A DNA stretch of 60,967 nt from Flavobacteriia bacterium (lineage in GTDB: Bacteria > Bacteroidota > Bacteroidia > Flavobacteriales_D > Crocinitomicaceae). This document shows, in pieces, positions 46,387 to 55,144 of this stretch. The position numbers and the translations under genes were made by a program. Position 1 is the first letter of the stretch; every line of letters starts with the position of its first letter. Location of the stretch: contig CANHVK010000005.1 of NCBI GenBank assembly GCA_947464135.1, forward strand, positions 1 to 60,967, read 5' to 3'. The notes under the pieces were generated by a model. That model did no database searches, was not told where the DNA came from, and was given only the letters and a program-made list of their open reading frames with translations.

Positions 46387-47265
46387 TTATTTTGTAACGT
46401 TTCTCTCTATGTATTGAATAATTTTATCTGCAATGTCTGTTTGCGTAGTTTTTTCTATCCCCTCTAATCCAGGAGAAGAATTCACTTCCAATACTAGTGG
46501 TCCACGTTCAGATTGTAACATATCTACTCCAGCTACACCTAGCCCCACTGCCTTAGCTGCTCTAATCGCAACATCGCGTTCTTGATCTGTCAATTCAATA
46601 ATTCGAGAAGAACCTCCACGATGTAAATTAGACCTAAACTCTCCATCTTTCCCTTGTCTCTTCATTGCTCCAACAACTTCACCATCTACAACAAAAGCTC
46701 GAATATCAGCCCCTTTAGCTTCTCGAATAAACTCCTGAACAATTACTCTTGCTTTTAATCCATTAAAAGCTTCAAGTACTGATTGTGCAGCATTTTGATT
46801 TTCAGCTAAAACAACGCCTAAACCTTGAGTTCCCTCCAATAACTTTAAAACAACTGGTACTCCACCTGCAGACTCAACAACATGCTCTACATTTCTGGAA
46901 TAATTTGTAAAAACTGTTTTTGGTAAACCAATTCTTTCTTTAGAAAGCATTTGTAAACAACGTAATTTATCTCTAGAATGCACAATACCTCTTGAACCAA
47001 CAACAGAAAAAACCTCCATCATTTCAAATTGACGAACAACAGCAGTACCATAAAAAGTAACAGAAGCTCCTATTCGCGGAATAACAGCATCAAAATCTTC
47101 AAGATATCTATCTTTATAGTAAATAGATGGTCCTTTTTGTTCAATTTCAATATTACACATCAAATGATCAATTACGTGTGCTTCATGACCTCTTTTTTGC
47201 GCAGCTTCAACCAATCTTCTTGTTGAATATAAGGAAGCGTTTCTGGATAAAATTGCTATTTTCAT
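46387..47265 (-). CDS. rimK: RimK-type ATP-grasp glutamate ligase
   Basis: A 292-residue ATP-grasp enzyme. Signatures are [72 protein letters not shown] and [21 protein letters not shown]. RimK adds glutamates to the C-terminus of ribosomal protein S6 (a poly-glutamate extension). The S6 gene itself is not in the window. It overlaps the zinc protease gene by four bases and is followed by the AstE-like gene. The combination with a retropepsin-like protease resembles the RimABK arrangement of pseudomonads. Confidence 0.93.
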   Translation of the reverse strand: MKIAILSRNASLYSTRRLVEAAQKRGHEAHVIDHLMCNIEIEQKGPSIYYKDRYLEDFDAVIPRIGASVTFYGTAVVRQFEMMEVFSVVGSRGIVHSRDKLRCLQMLSKERIGLPKTVFTNYSRNVEHVVESAGGVPVVLKLLEGTQGLGVVLAENQNAAQSVLEAFNGLKARVIVQEFIREAKGADIRAFVVDGEVVGAMKRQGKDGEFRSNLHRGGSSRIIELTDQERDVAIRAAKAVGLGVAGVDMLQSERGPLVLEVNSSPGLEGIEKTTQTDIADKIIQYIERNVTK

Positions 47266-47714
47266 CTTATTATTTTTTTCTTTTCCCTAAAGGAAAGGTT
47301 TGTTTTTGATGTATCAATTAAAAATTTTTTATTTAATAATTTCCTGCCAATCAGCACTGGACTTTTTAACCCATTTCGTGTAGTTAATGAAAAATCTGTT
47401 TCTATTGACTCACCAAAAAGAACAATGGGGATTTTAACAAAAAAACGTTCCTGTTCATCGCCAGTTGAACTCTTTACTTTTTTCTTAATGTATTTTTTAA
47501 AAATCTGTTTTTCCTTTGAAAAACCACTGTAGGTTTCATCTAAAAAAACAACTTCTAAATATGACTCATTTTTTTCATTATTCACTTCATAAATACTAGA
47601 ACAGTGAATTGAACTTGAATAAGCACCACTATCAATTTTTACTGGTACATTATACATCTTAAATAAAGGGAAATCTGCCCTATCTTTTCTACCAATAATC
47701 CTGAATTCTGACAT
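47262..47714 (-). CDS. RimB-like zinc/retropepsin-like protease (PF05618)
   Basis: A 150-residue protein with a D-S-G motif ([14 protein letters not shown], comparable to the retropepsin DTG) and [19 protein letters not shown] near residue 110, the signatures of the ATP-dependent zinc protease family PF05618. In other bacteria the rimB gene next to rimK encodes this family and its product works on the same modification system. It overlaps rimK by four bases and shares one base with the TPR lipoprotein. The start is the ATG at 47714. Confidence 0.85.
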   Translation of the reverse strand: MSEFRIIGRKDRADFPLFKMYNVPVKIDSGAYSSSIHCSSIYEVNNEKNESYLEVVFLDETYSGFSKEKQIFKKYIKKKVKSSTGDEQERFFVKIPIVLFGESIETDFSLTTRNGLKSPVLIGRKLLNKKFLIDTSKTNLSFREKKKIIR

Positions 47715-48451
47715 TATCTATTTTCAAAAATTTCTTGAAACATCACTTTACAAGAATCATCTCGTTCTGCTGCGTGCTTCATTAATTCAATTCCTTTATT
47801 TTCATTTCCTCCAAAATAAATTGCTTGTCCCATATAAAAGGTATATTTTTCATTAAGAGGATATTTACCTATTAACTCTTTAAAAATACGCGCGGACTGT
47901 TTATATTTTTCATTTTGAAAATAAATAGAACCAAGCTGCTCTTTAACAATTCTTCCAGGATTTATTTTACAAGCTTGGATAGCATTTTTTTCTGCCAATT
48001 CAGGATTAAAAAAAACATCTCCATATTCACCTGAATACACTGAACAATATCTGTTATAAACTTCTTGTCTGTTAGGATCTATTTCTTTTGCCTGTTCTAA
48101 ATTTAACAAAGCTTCAGAAACATGATTTACTAATAAAAAGTAATCCGCCTTGTTTAAAAAAAACTCAAATGAATCATTTGGAGCATTTGTATAAGATTTT
48201 TTAGCATAATACTTTGCAGAATCTAAAACACCCATCGACTGAAATGAAATTGAAATATTCCTGTAAATAACTGCTTTTGATAAATCATCTAATTCATTTT
48301 TTAATAAGAATTGAAAATGATTAATCGCTTTTATATATTCTTCCTGATCGATATACTCAACACCTTTTTTAATACTTTTCTCAGAAACCTTCTTTTTATT
48401 AGAACAGGCTACAAAAAAAATTGAACATATGAATATAAATACTAATTTCAT
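47714..48451 (-). CDS. TPR-repeat lipoprotein
   Basis: A 245-residue lipoprotein with a signal peptide and lipobox (SIFFVAC). It has at least four helical tetratricopeptide-like repeats (for example ALLNLEQAKEIDPNRQEVYNRYC and NEKYKQSARIFKELIGKYPLNEKYTFYMGQAIYFGG). It is a periplasmic or outer-membrane-anchored scaffold; the partner is unknown. It is the first gene of the rimK set. The inclusion of an exported protein with the cytoplasmic RimK and protease is unexplained. Confidence 0.75.
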   Translation of the reverse strand: MKLVFIFICSIFFVACSNKKKVSEKSIKKGVEYIDQEEYIKAINHFQFLLKNELDDLSKAVIYRNISISFQSMGVLDSAKYYAKKSYTNAPNDSFEFFLNKADYFLLVNHVSEALLNLEQAKEIDPNRQEVYNRYCSVYSGEYGDVFFNPELAEKNAIQACKINPGRIVKEQLGSIYFQNEKYKQSARIFKELIGKYPLNEKYTFYMGQAIYFGGNENKGIELMKHAAERDDSCKVMFQEIFENR

Positions 48452-48544
48452 CTAAAAAATAATCTAGTTTAAATATACAAATTCATATTGATTTGGAATA
48501 AAATTCAGAAAAAATAAAGAATTTGTATTTTTTTTAGGGTTTCA

Positions 48545-48577
48545 TTGAATAAAACCGAAAATTTATTTGTAATATTG
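48545..48577 (+). promoter_or_regulatory. candidate rplS promoter
   Basis: TTG at 48545-48547, 22 bases of spacer, then TAATATTG at 48570-48577 followed by C; the -7 box differs from TAnnTTTG by one base. The leader would be about 33 bases. Confidence 0.4.
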
Positions 48578-48616
48578 CACTCTGAATTTTTGGAATAGAT
48601 ATTAAAGTATATAGAA

Positions 48617-48976
48617 ATGGATTTCATTAAAGAACTTGAAAAAGAATTAGTAGAAGTTAAGAACTTTCCTAGTTTTAAGAGTGGTGACACTATCACTGTT
48701 TCATACAAAATTAAAGAAGGAAACAAAGAGCGTATTCAGCAATTCCAAGGTGTTGTTTTACAACGTCGTGGTAGTGGTGTTACAGAAACTTTCACTGTTC
48801 GTAAGATGTCTGGTAACGTTGGTGTTGAGCGTATTTTCCCTATTTCATCTCCATTTTTAGATGAAATCGTTGTTAACAAGAAAGGTGATGTTAGAAGAGC
48901 TCGTATTTTCTACTTCCGTAACCTTACTGGTAAAGCTGCTAGAATTAGAGAAAAAAGAAGCTTCTCTCACAAATAA
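48617..48976 (+). CDS. rplS: 50S ribosomal protein L19
   Basis: A 119-residue L19. FPSFKSGDTITVSYKIKEGNKERIQQFQGVVLQRRGSG, RKMSGNVGVERIFPISSPF and RRARIFYFRNLTGKAARIREK match the family over its full length. L19 sits at the 30S-50S interface. In many bacteria it lies in the trmD operon; here it is separate from trmD (26110). It ends at a strong perfect-palindrome terminator. Confidence 0.97.
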   Translation: MDFIKELEKELVEVKNFPSFKSGDTITVSYKIKEGNKERIQQFQGVVLQRRGSGVTETFTVRKMSGNVGVERIFPISSPFLDEIVVNKKGDVRRARIFYFRNLTGKAARIREKRSFSHK

Positions 48977-48988
48977 AATTTATTTGTA

Positions 48989-49024
48989 TAAAAAATTTAG
49001 GCTCACAATTGTGAGCCTTTTTTA
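48989..49024 (+). terminator. rplS terminator
   Basis: GGCTCAC (49000-49006) and GTGAGCC (49011-49017) form a perfect hairpin with an AATT loop. Seven Ts follow and an A-rich run precedes, so it probably also ends the minus-strand smpB transcript. Confidence 0.9.
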
Positions 49025-49047
49025 TTTTCCGTTTTTGTTAAAATCAA

Positions 49048-49503
49048 TCAGAATCTTTTAATAGCACGATCTAATTCCATTTTTGCATCCTTATCCTTCA
49101 TGTCGTTACGCTTATCATGTAACTTCTTTCCTTGAGCACAAGCGAACAATAATTTAACCCAACCTTTATCTGAAAGAAACAATTTTAATGGAATCAATGT
49201 GTTGCCTTTAACCATTAAGAAACGTTCGATTTTTTTAATTTCTGAACGATTTAATAACAACTTACGATCAGCACGCGGTCTATGATTATAAAAAGAACCG
49301 TTTTCGTACTCCGAAATATGCATATTTCTAATGTAGACTTCCCCATTTACCGTTACGCAGTATGCTTCTAAAATAGATGCTTTTCCATTGCGAATACTTT
49401 TTATCTCTGTACCAGTTAATTGAATCCCAGCAGAATATTCATCGAGAAGATGGTACTCAAAACGTGCACGTTTATTTTTTATATTTAATTGTTTCACCGG
49501 CAT
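49048..49503 (-). CDS. smpB: SsrA-binding protein
   Basis: A 151-residue SmpB. It carries RARFEYHLLDEYSAGIQLTGTEIKSIRNGKAS, YIRNMHISEYENGSF, LLLNRSEIKKIERFL and a basic C-terminal tail starting GKKLHDKRNDMKDKD, as in the family. SmpB binds tmRNA and rescues stalled ribosomes. A promoter lies immediately upstream with the box only seven bases from the ATG. Confidence 0.96.
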   Translation of the reverse strand: MPVKQLNIKNKRARFEYHLLDEYSAGIQLTGTEIKSIRNGKASILEAYCVTVNGEVYIRNMHISEYENGSFYNHRPRADRKLLLNRSEIKKIERFLMVKGNTLIPLKLFLSDKGWVKLLFACAQGKKLHDKRNDMKDKDAKMELDRAIKRF

Positions 49504-49510
49504 TGTATAA

Positions 49511-49540
49511 CAAATATAACTATTGAAAAGAGATTACAAA
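49511..49540 (-). promoter_or_regulatory. smpB promoter next to the start codon
   Basis: On the minus strand TTTG (49537-49540), an 18-base spacer and TATATTTG (49511-49518). Both elements match the consensus. Only seven bases separate the box from the ATG at 49503, so the transcript should have no more than a few leader bases. Confidence 0.6.
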
Positions 49541-50175
49541 TGATGAAAAGAAAATTCTTTCGAATCATAATCTGACTCAAATAGATGTGGATAGTATTTT
49601 TTCATTTCAGTATTCATTAATCCAATAGGTACATCATCAAAAACGCCATAATCATATACATATTCCATAAATAATTTATCCCCTTGATATGGCTGAAACA
49701 ACGAATCATTCACACCATCCCAGTCTAAAACTGATACATTTGACAACCGACAAATTTTTGAATCAAAAGAAGGTGTACATTTAATCCATTTTTGATTTAT
49801 AAATAATTCAACATATCCGTGAAAAACAATTTCTTGTCGTTTTAAATAATTTAATAGCTTTTCAACTCCAATGTGATTAATTACAATCGCATAACCTAAC
49901 CTTGAAGGGATTTGAAATTTACGAGATATCGCTGCCAAAACAATAGCTTTTTCAACACACCAAGCTCTTTTTTTTGATACTATAGAAGAGCTTTTCAAAG
50001 CATCATCCCTTAAATCTAAATGATATGGATCATATATAAACGCTTCTCTAACCTTTTTATATAGATGTATAGCTAACTCTTTTTGATCTAAATTGTTAGG
50101 AATATCGTTTAAAAAATCATCAAATTTAGAATTATTAAAATCCAGATAAACTGTTTCCCTGAGAAATTCGTTCAT
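49534..50175 (-). CDS. transglutaminase-like protein
   Basis: A 213-residue cytoplasmic protein with the papain-like transglutaminase core: the catalytic Cys in KKRAWCVEKAIVLAAISR, His in VFHGYVELFI and Asp in CTPSFDSK. The C-terminal part is PYQGDKLFMEYVYDYG with acidic tail residues. It may be a cross-linking, amide hydrolase or inactive-scaffold protein. It is co-directional with the Crp/Fnr gene upstream with a four-base gap, so the two are likely co-transcribed. Confidence 0.82.
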   Translation of the reverse strand: MNEFLRETVYLDFNNSKFDDFLNDIPNNLDQKELAIHLYKKVREAFIYDPYHLDLRDDALKSSSIVSKKRAWCVEKAIVLAAISRKFQIPSRLGYAIVINHIGVEKLLNYLKRQEIVFHGYVELFINQKWIKCTPSFDSKICRLSNVSVLDWDGVNDSLFQPYQGDKLFMEYVYDYGVFDDVPIGLMNTEMKKYYPHLFESDYDSKEFSFHHL

Positions 50176-50179
50176 TGCA

Positions 50180-50878
50180 TTATCTGTGATGATTTCCCGC
50201 TAATTTAATTAACCCTGAATTATTTAAAATGGTCAATTTTCTGGTTGCTATCTCGATATAACCATCTTCTTTAAATTCTTTTAGTAATCTTATCAACGTC
50301 TCCGTAGCAGTTCCGACAAAATTTGCTAAATCTTCTCGAGATAAATTGATTGGGTCATCTTTATATACATCCTTAAGAATTAATAGTACAAAAGCCAATC
50401 GTTCACGAACAGATTTTTGAGCCATATTAGTAATAAACTCTGCTTGTTCCCCCAACTCTTTTGACAACTCTTTTAATAAGGAATTTCTTAAAGCAGAATT
50501 TGTATCAATCATATTTAAGAAATTTTCTCGATGTATAAAACAAATATTAGCATCTTCTAGTGTTGTCGCGCTAACTTTATAGGGCTCACCACTAAAAATG
50601 GAACGGAAACCGAGCACTTCTCCTTCTCCTGCTATTTGAATAATTTGCTCTTTCCCCTCATCTCCAAGGGTAAAGACTTTCACTTTACCTTTATTAATAC
50701 AGTAGATTCCTCTAGGAATACTTCCTTCTAAGAAGAGACCTTGATTTTTTTTGTAATAACTACAAGATTTATTAGAATTTAAATCAGTAGTTTGTTCCGA
50801 ATTGCAATCCGCGAAAAGAGAATTTTTCTTCGCTCCACAATTCTCACAAGCTACATGTTTATGAGAATGATCTGACAT
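50180..50878 (-). CDS. Crp/Fnr-family transcription regulator with cysteine-rich N-terminus
   Basis: A 232-residue regulator. A cyclic-nucleotide-type jelly roll (about 48-155, GSIPRGIYCINKGKVKVFTLG) is joined to a C-terminal winged helix (about 165-225, LSREDLANFVGTATETLIRLLKEFKEDGYI). The N-terminal 45 residues are unusual: HSHKH at 4-8 and cysteines at 11, 14, 25 and 39. That is an Fnr-like spacing suggestive of an iron-sulphur or metal site. The recognition helix TETLIRLLKEF looks Crp-like. Targets are not visible; the divergent context gives no operon hint beyond the transglutaminase gene. Confidence 0.9.
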   Translation of the reverse strand: MSDHSHKHVACENCGAKKNSLFADCNSEQTTDLNSNKSCSYYKKNQGLFLEGSIPRGIYCINKGKVKVFTLGDEGKEQIIQIAGEGEVLGFRSIFSGEPYKVSATTLEDANICFIHRENFLNMIDTNSALRNSLLKELSKELGEQAEFITNMAQKSVRERLAFVLLILKDVYKDDPINLSREDLANFVGTATETLIRLLKEFKEDGYIEIATRKLTILNNSGLIKLAGNHHR

Positions 50879-50953
50879 TTTAAGTTGGGTTAGGTTATGA
50901 TTACGAAGATAGTAAATTAAAATAATTGGAAAAAATACTTATATAAAAGATGA

Positions 50954-51628
50954 TTAATAATTCACAAAAATAGTTTTCTTGAAACCAAAATTAAATACAA
51001 AGAAAAGCTGCTTAAAAGAAGAAAAATCATTTATAGATGATTGTTGCAAAATCGTAGGTGAATTAAGTACAGTAATTACATAATTTAAACCACAATCAGC
51101 AAAAAAAGTACCATAATAAAACGAGTATTGTAAACCTGCATTCAACCCCGCAGCCAATGCATATAATTTTCCTTTTTCAATATAATCAGATGGTAATCTA
51201 TATTTAGTTTCATCAAAACTGTCATTTTTCAACTTTATTTCATTCATAATCAAAGCTAAATGAGAACTAAAATAAGTTGCAGGACCAAAATCTAAATCTT
51301 TGCCATAATAATATCTCTTCCCTAACTCCAACACACTGTATCTATATGTTAAATTGCTGTTTAAGGTATAATTAGAAGTAAAATCTCCCGCAATTACATC
51401 ATCCATCGGAATTAATACTTGAGAATCGGTTTGTGGAAGTGAAGTAAAATACTTTACAAAATAAGAAAGGTCATCTTGTCTATATTCACCTAATAGATTC
51501 ATACCAAGATAAGGATTCTTTATACCAAATGCTGCAACAGAATTTAGCCCTCCACCTAAGAAAACCTGTGCTTTTAACACTGAAACATACATCAAAAACA
51601 AACATAGAATATAAAATCTTTTAAGCAT
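50954..51628 (-). CDS. outer membrane beta-barrel protein
   Basis: A 224-residue exported protein with a signal peptide ending near LKAQVF. The mature part has alternating hydrophobic/aromatic strands with tyrosine-rich turns (SYFVKYFTSLP, TYRYSVLELGKRYYYGK) and ends in a FVFNFGFKKTIFVNY strand typical of barrel closure. No function is assigned. The gene is divergent from the PaaY-like gene; an 81-base intergenic region separates them. Confidence 0.6.
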   Translation of the reverse strand: MLKRFYILCLFLMYVSVLKAQVFLGGGLNSVAAFGIKNPYLGMNLLGEYRQDDLSYFVKYFTSLPQTDSQVLIPMDDVIAGDFTSNYTLNSNLTYRYSVLELGKRYYYGKDLDFGPATYFSSHLALIMNEIKLKNDSFDETKYRLPSDYIEKGKLYALAAGLNAGLQYSFYYGTFFADCGLNYVITVLNSPTILQQSSINDFSSFKQLFFVFNFGFKKTIFVNY

Positions 51629-51709
51629 AAAAAATTTGATCTTTAATTTGTTCCGAATTTACAATTTTGAAAACGAATAAATCCATAAATTAGTCAAAAA
51701 AAATGTGAA

Positions 51710-52315
51710 ATGGCAATTTATTCTTTCAATGGTTTTATACCTGTAATCAAACCTTCTAGTTTTATTCATCCACAAGCAACCATTATTGGTAATGTGATAA
51801 TTGGTGAAAACGTGTATGTTGGTCCACACGCAACCATTCGAGGAGACTGGGGTAAAATCATTTTGGAAGATGGTTGTAATGTACAAGAAAGTTGTACCAT
51901 ACATATGTTTCCTGGAACAACAACATTACTAAAAAAAGGTGCACATATTGGCCACGGAGCTATTATTCATGGTGGTACGATAGGTGAAAACTGTTTGATT
52001 GGTATGAATAGTGTTATTATGGATGATGTTGTAATTGAAGACGAATGTATCATTGGTGCATTAAGTTTCGTAAAAGCAAAAGATTACATCCCTGCTCGAA
52101 GCATAGTAGTCGGAAATCCTGCTCGAATTATCAAACAAGTTTCGGATGATATGTTGCAGTGGAAAACAATGGGAACGGAACTATACCAAAAACTACCAGA
52201 AGAATGTAAAGAAACACTGATAGAATGCGAACCTCTTCACGAAGAAGAACCAAATAGACCAAACCAAGAAAAGATGTTGGGAACTTGGGAGGAGATTAAA
52301 GGAGAGAGAAAGTAG
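51710..52315 (+). CDS. PaaY-like gamma-carbonic anhydrase/hexapeptide protein
   Basis: A 201-residue left-handed beta-helix protein. Hexapeptide turns (IGNVIIGENVYVGPHATIRGDW), ESCTIHMFPGTT, GAHIGHGAIIHGG and IGMNSVIMDDVVIEDECIIGA are typical, and His in CTIH, HIGHG and IIHGG can form the metal site. The C-terminal tail (EEPNRPNQEKMLGTW) is like PaaY of phenylacetate degradation. No paa gene is near, so a general gamma-carbonic anhydrase-like role is as likely. Confidence 0.85.
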   Translation: MAIYSFNGFIPVIKPSSFIHPQATIIGNVIIGENVYVGPHATIRGDWGKIILEDGCNVQESCTIHMFPGTTTLLKKGAHIGHGAIIHGGTIGENCLIGMNSVIMDDVVIEDECIIGALSFVKAKDYIPARSIVVGNPARIIKQVSDDMLQWKTMGTELYQKLPEECKETLIECEPLHEEEPNRPNQEKMLGTWEEIKGERK

Positions 52316-52348
52316 AATTTATCTAATTAAATTAGCAAATCACCCACC

Positions 52349-52879
52349 TTAATCTTCCCTAAAGGAAGGAAAATCAGAGTAACCTAAAATTTGAATAATA
52401 CTCTCAACAGTCTGATGATCTCTGTCTAAAATAATTTTCGATTTTCGATATATATGAACGCGTTTTTCAAGATTTTCTTCTATAAATAGAAGTAATTCAT
52501 CATCAGACTTATTAGCTAATAATGGACGTTTGTATTTTCCTTTTTGAAGGCGTTGAAATAACTCTTTTGGATTACGCTCTAAATAAATGGTTATTCCTTT
52601 TTGATTCAGGATTTCAATTAAATTATTGTAACAAGGTAACCCTCCTCCAGTTGAAACGATAAGTGATTTATCTTTTGATAAATTCTCAATACATTGTAAT
52701 TCAAATTTCCTAAAATAGGCTTCACCTTTTATGTCAAAAATTTCAGAAATAGAACGACCTTCTTTTTCTTCTATAAATGAGTCGGTATCTATCCATTCAT
52801 AATTTAATTTTTTGGCTAGTTTTTTGGCTAAAGTAGTTTTACCACAGCCCATATAACCAATCAAAAAAATCAATGACAT
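52349..52879 (-). CDS. aroK: shikimate kinase
   Basis: A 176-residue P-loop kinase. GYMGCGKTTLAKKLAKKL is the Walker A; DTDSFIEEKEGRSISEIF binds shikimate; STGGGLPC and KYKRPLL complete the set. It phosphorylates shikimate in aromatic amino acid synthesis. Its start is two bases from the stop of the rRNA methyltransferase gene, so the two are translated from one transcript. Other shikimate genes are not here. Confidence 0.95.
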   Translation of the reverse strand: MSLIFLIGYMGCGKTTLAKKLAKKLNYEWIDTDSFIEEKEGRSISEIFDIKGEAYFRKFELQCIENLSKDKSLIVSTGGGLPCYNNLIEILNQKGITIYLERNPKELFQRLQKGKYKRPLLANKSDDELLLFIEENLEKRVHIYRKSKIILDRDHQTVESIIQILGYSDFPSFRED

Positions 52880-52880
52880 C

Positions 52881-54344
52881 TTAATTTTCTTCTTCTATAT
52901 AAACAAAATTCGGATCTTTCACAAACTTTGTAACAGCTTCGATATGACTTGTATGTGGAAATTGATCTACCAAGCTTATTTTCTCAAGAAAATATCCATA
53001 TTTCTGTAAAGTCTCTGTATCACGAGCTTGTGTTGATGGATTACAAGATATATAAACGATACGGTCAGCACCCAAATGAATGACCTTCTTTAATGTTTTG
53101 GGAGCAATTCCAGCACGTGGTGGATCTAAAACAATAGTTCCAATTTTACCATTATATTCTGGATATTGACTTAAGAATTTTCCTACATCAGCAGCGAAAA
53201 ATTTAACCCCTTCAACTCCATTTCGTTCTGCATTTTTGCGAGCATCAAGAATTGCTTCTTCAACTATATCAACACCTATAATTTGAGTGTTTTTTGAACG
53301 TTTTGAAAGAATTTGACCAATTGTACCAGTTCCACAGAATAAATCCATCACTACTTTACCTTCTAATTCATTTCCTTCAAAAACGTAACTTAACGCTTTA
53401 TCATATAATAACTCTGCACTTTTGGGATTCGTTTGGAAAAAACTCTCCATTGAAATTTCGAAGAATAAATCCCCTAATTTTTCGACTACTTTCCAATCAC
53501 CATAAACCAGCGTATTTGTTCCATTTTCGATTTTAGAACGGTCAGCAACATTATCATTTATCGTATGCTGAAATCCGGCTAATCTTTGTCCTAGGGTTTC
53601 TTGTAAGAAATTTGAAAAAGCATTAACATCAAATTTTTCTAACTCTTCAGAAGAAGTTACTAAATTGATTAACAATTGATCTTGATAAAATGATTTTCGT
53701 ACTACAATATGTCTAAAAAAACCCGTCTTCTTAGGTGGATGCCAAGCAGGTAATCCCGTATTCTCTAAGTATAAGCGAATATCTTTTAATTTAGTCTCAA
53801 AATCTGCATCAAACAATCCACTTTGTTTATTCAAACTCTCTACTTTCCACCATGTTCCTCTACGCTTAAAACCTAATGCAAAAGCATCATCTTTCTCTTC
53901 ATTTAAGTCTAAATCGTGTTCAATAGACGAAAAACTATATTCCATCTTATTACGATAATTAAAATCTAAAGGGGAAGAAATGTATTCATCAAAAATCTCA
54001 ATAGGATTTTGAATTCGAGCAATCTTTCTAAATAAATCTAAGGTAGAAGCCTGTTTGTGAAAACGTTGAATTTCAATTGGTACAAAAATATATGGAGCAC
54101 CAGAAATTTCTTGATAGGGTAATTTAACCTCATCAGAAGAACGCTCTAATACTTCAACTAATTTACATTCAGCGTGTTTTTTTCTTTTTTTATCTACCCT
54201 TGCCAATACTTTTTGACCTGGAAAAGTGTTTTCAACAAACACCACAAAATCACCTTGTTCTGTTTGAATTCTGGCAAATCCATTCCCTCCAAAAGCAAAA
54301 CCTGTAATATCTACTTCTAACTGTTGATTTCTATTAACTGACAT
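52881..54344 (-). CDS. 23S rRNA (uracil-5-)-methyltransferase RlmD/RumA-type
   Basis: A 487-residue class I methyltransferase. An N-terminal TRAM domain (about 6-65, TGFAFGGNGFARIQTEQG) precedes the core with MDLFCGTGTIGQILS (SAM loop), LDPPRAGIAPKTLKKV and the catalytic ISCNPSTQARD cysteine. It is close to RlmD/RumA, which methylates C5 of a 23S rRNA uridine; TrmA-like or RlmC specificity cannot be excluded, and I do not see the complete iron-sulphur cysteine cluster of E. coli RlmD. It follows the lpx operon terminator and precedes aroK. Confidence 0.88.
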   Translation of the reverse strand: MSVNRNQQLEVDITGFAFGGNGFARIQTEQGDFVVFVENTFPGQKVLARVDKKRKKHAECKLVEVLERSSDEVKLPYQEISGAPYIFVPIEIQRFHKQASTLDLFRKIARIQNPIEIFDEYISSPLDFNYRNKMEYSFSSIEHDLDLNEEKDDAFALGFKRRGTWWKVESLNKQSGLFDADFETKLKDIRLYLENTGLPAWHPPKKTGFFRHIVVRKSFYQDQLLINLVTSSEELEKFDVNAFSNFLQETLGQRLAGFQHTINDNVADRSKIENGTNTLVYGDWKVVEKLGDLFFEISMESFFQTNPKSAELLYDKALSYVFEGNELEGKVVMDLFCGTGTIGQILSKRSKNTQIIGVDIVEEAILDARKNAERNGVEGVKFFAADVGKFLSQYPEYNGKIGTIVLDPPRAGIAPKTLKKVIHLGADRIVYISCNPSTQARDTETLQKYGYFLEKISLVDQFPHTSHIEAVTKFVKDPNFVYIEEEN

Positions 54345-54352
54345 ACTAATAC

Positions 54353-54379
54353 AAAAAAAGGAATGATTAAATCATTCCT
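54353..54379 (-). terminator. terminator of the lpxD-lpxC/fabZ-lpxA operon
   Basis: On the minus strand AGGAATGAT, loop TTA and ATCATTCCT form a nine-bp hairpin followed by seven Ts. The hairpin spans the lpxA stop codon at 54367, an economical design. Confidence 0.8.
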
Positions 54380-55143
54380 CGAATTACTCCTTTATCTGAT
54401 TTCTGTATAAAATCTAAAATCTCTTCTCTGATTTCTGTTTCAGGCATTGACTCCCTAACACTTTCTACCCCTTTTGAAATGTTGTTGTTTTGAACATATA
54501 TCGTTCTATAAACATCTTCAATTTCTCGAACAGCCGCATCAGTCATGCCTCGTCTTCTTAACCCTACAGAATTAACACCAGCAAAAGTCAAAGGTTCTCT
54601 TGCAGCCTTAATATATGGCGGAACATTTTTACGCACTAAAGAAGCTCCACCAATAAATGTATGCGCTCCAATATGAACAAATTGTTGTACAGCTACTTTA
54701 CCTTCTAAAATTGCATAATCATCTATTTCAACATGGCCGGATAATCCAACGTATGATGCTAAAATAACATTATTACCAATTTGACAATCGTGTGCTATAT
54801 GAACATAGGTCATTAACAAACAATTTGAACCAATTTTAGTACTCCATTTATCTTTTGTACCACGGTGAATTGTCACACATTCTCTAATCTTGGTATTGTC
54901 ACCTATTTCAACAGTAGTATATTCACCTTCGAATTTTAAATCTTGTGGAATAACACCAATAACAGCACCAGGAAAAATTTCACAATTATTTCCAATGCGT
55001 GTACCTGGGTAAATAGTAACATTAGGATGGATTTTTGTTCCTTCTCCAATAATTACATCTTCATAAACTGTTGCAAAAGGCTCAATAACAACATTATTTC
55101 CTAATTGAGCTTCTGGTGAAACATATGCTAATGGACTAACCAT
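54367..55143 (-). CDS. lpxA: acyl-[ACP]--UDP-N-acetylglucosamine O-acyltransferase
   Basis: A 258-residue left-handed beta-helix enzyme. Hexapeptide repeats (YVSPEAQLGNNVVIEPFATVYEDVIIG), CVTIHRGT, MTYVHIAHDCQIG with the catalytic His of THIAHDC type, and the C-terminal AREPLTFAGVNSVGLRRRGM match the LpxA family. It begins lipid A synthesis by acylating UDP-GlcNAc at position 3. It follows the LpxC-FabZ fusion by one base. Confidence 0.95.
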   Translation of the reverse strand: MVSPLAYVSPEAQLGNNVVIEPFATVYEDVIIGEGTKIHPNVTIYPGTRIGNNCEIFPGAVIGVIPQDLKFEGEYTTVEIGDNTKIRECVTIHRGTKDKWSTKIGSNCLLMTYVHIAHDCQIGNNVILASYVGLSGHVEIDDYAILEGKVAVQQFVHIGAHTFIGGASLVRKNVPPYIKAAREPLTFAGVNSVGLRRRGMTDAAVREIEDVYRTIYVQNNNISKGVESVRESMPETEIREEILDFIQKSDKGVIRGMI

Positions 55144-55144
55144 A

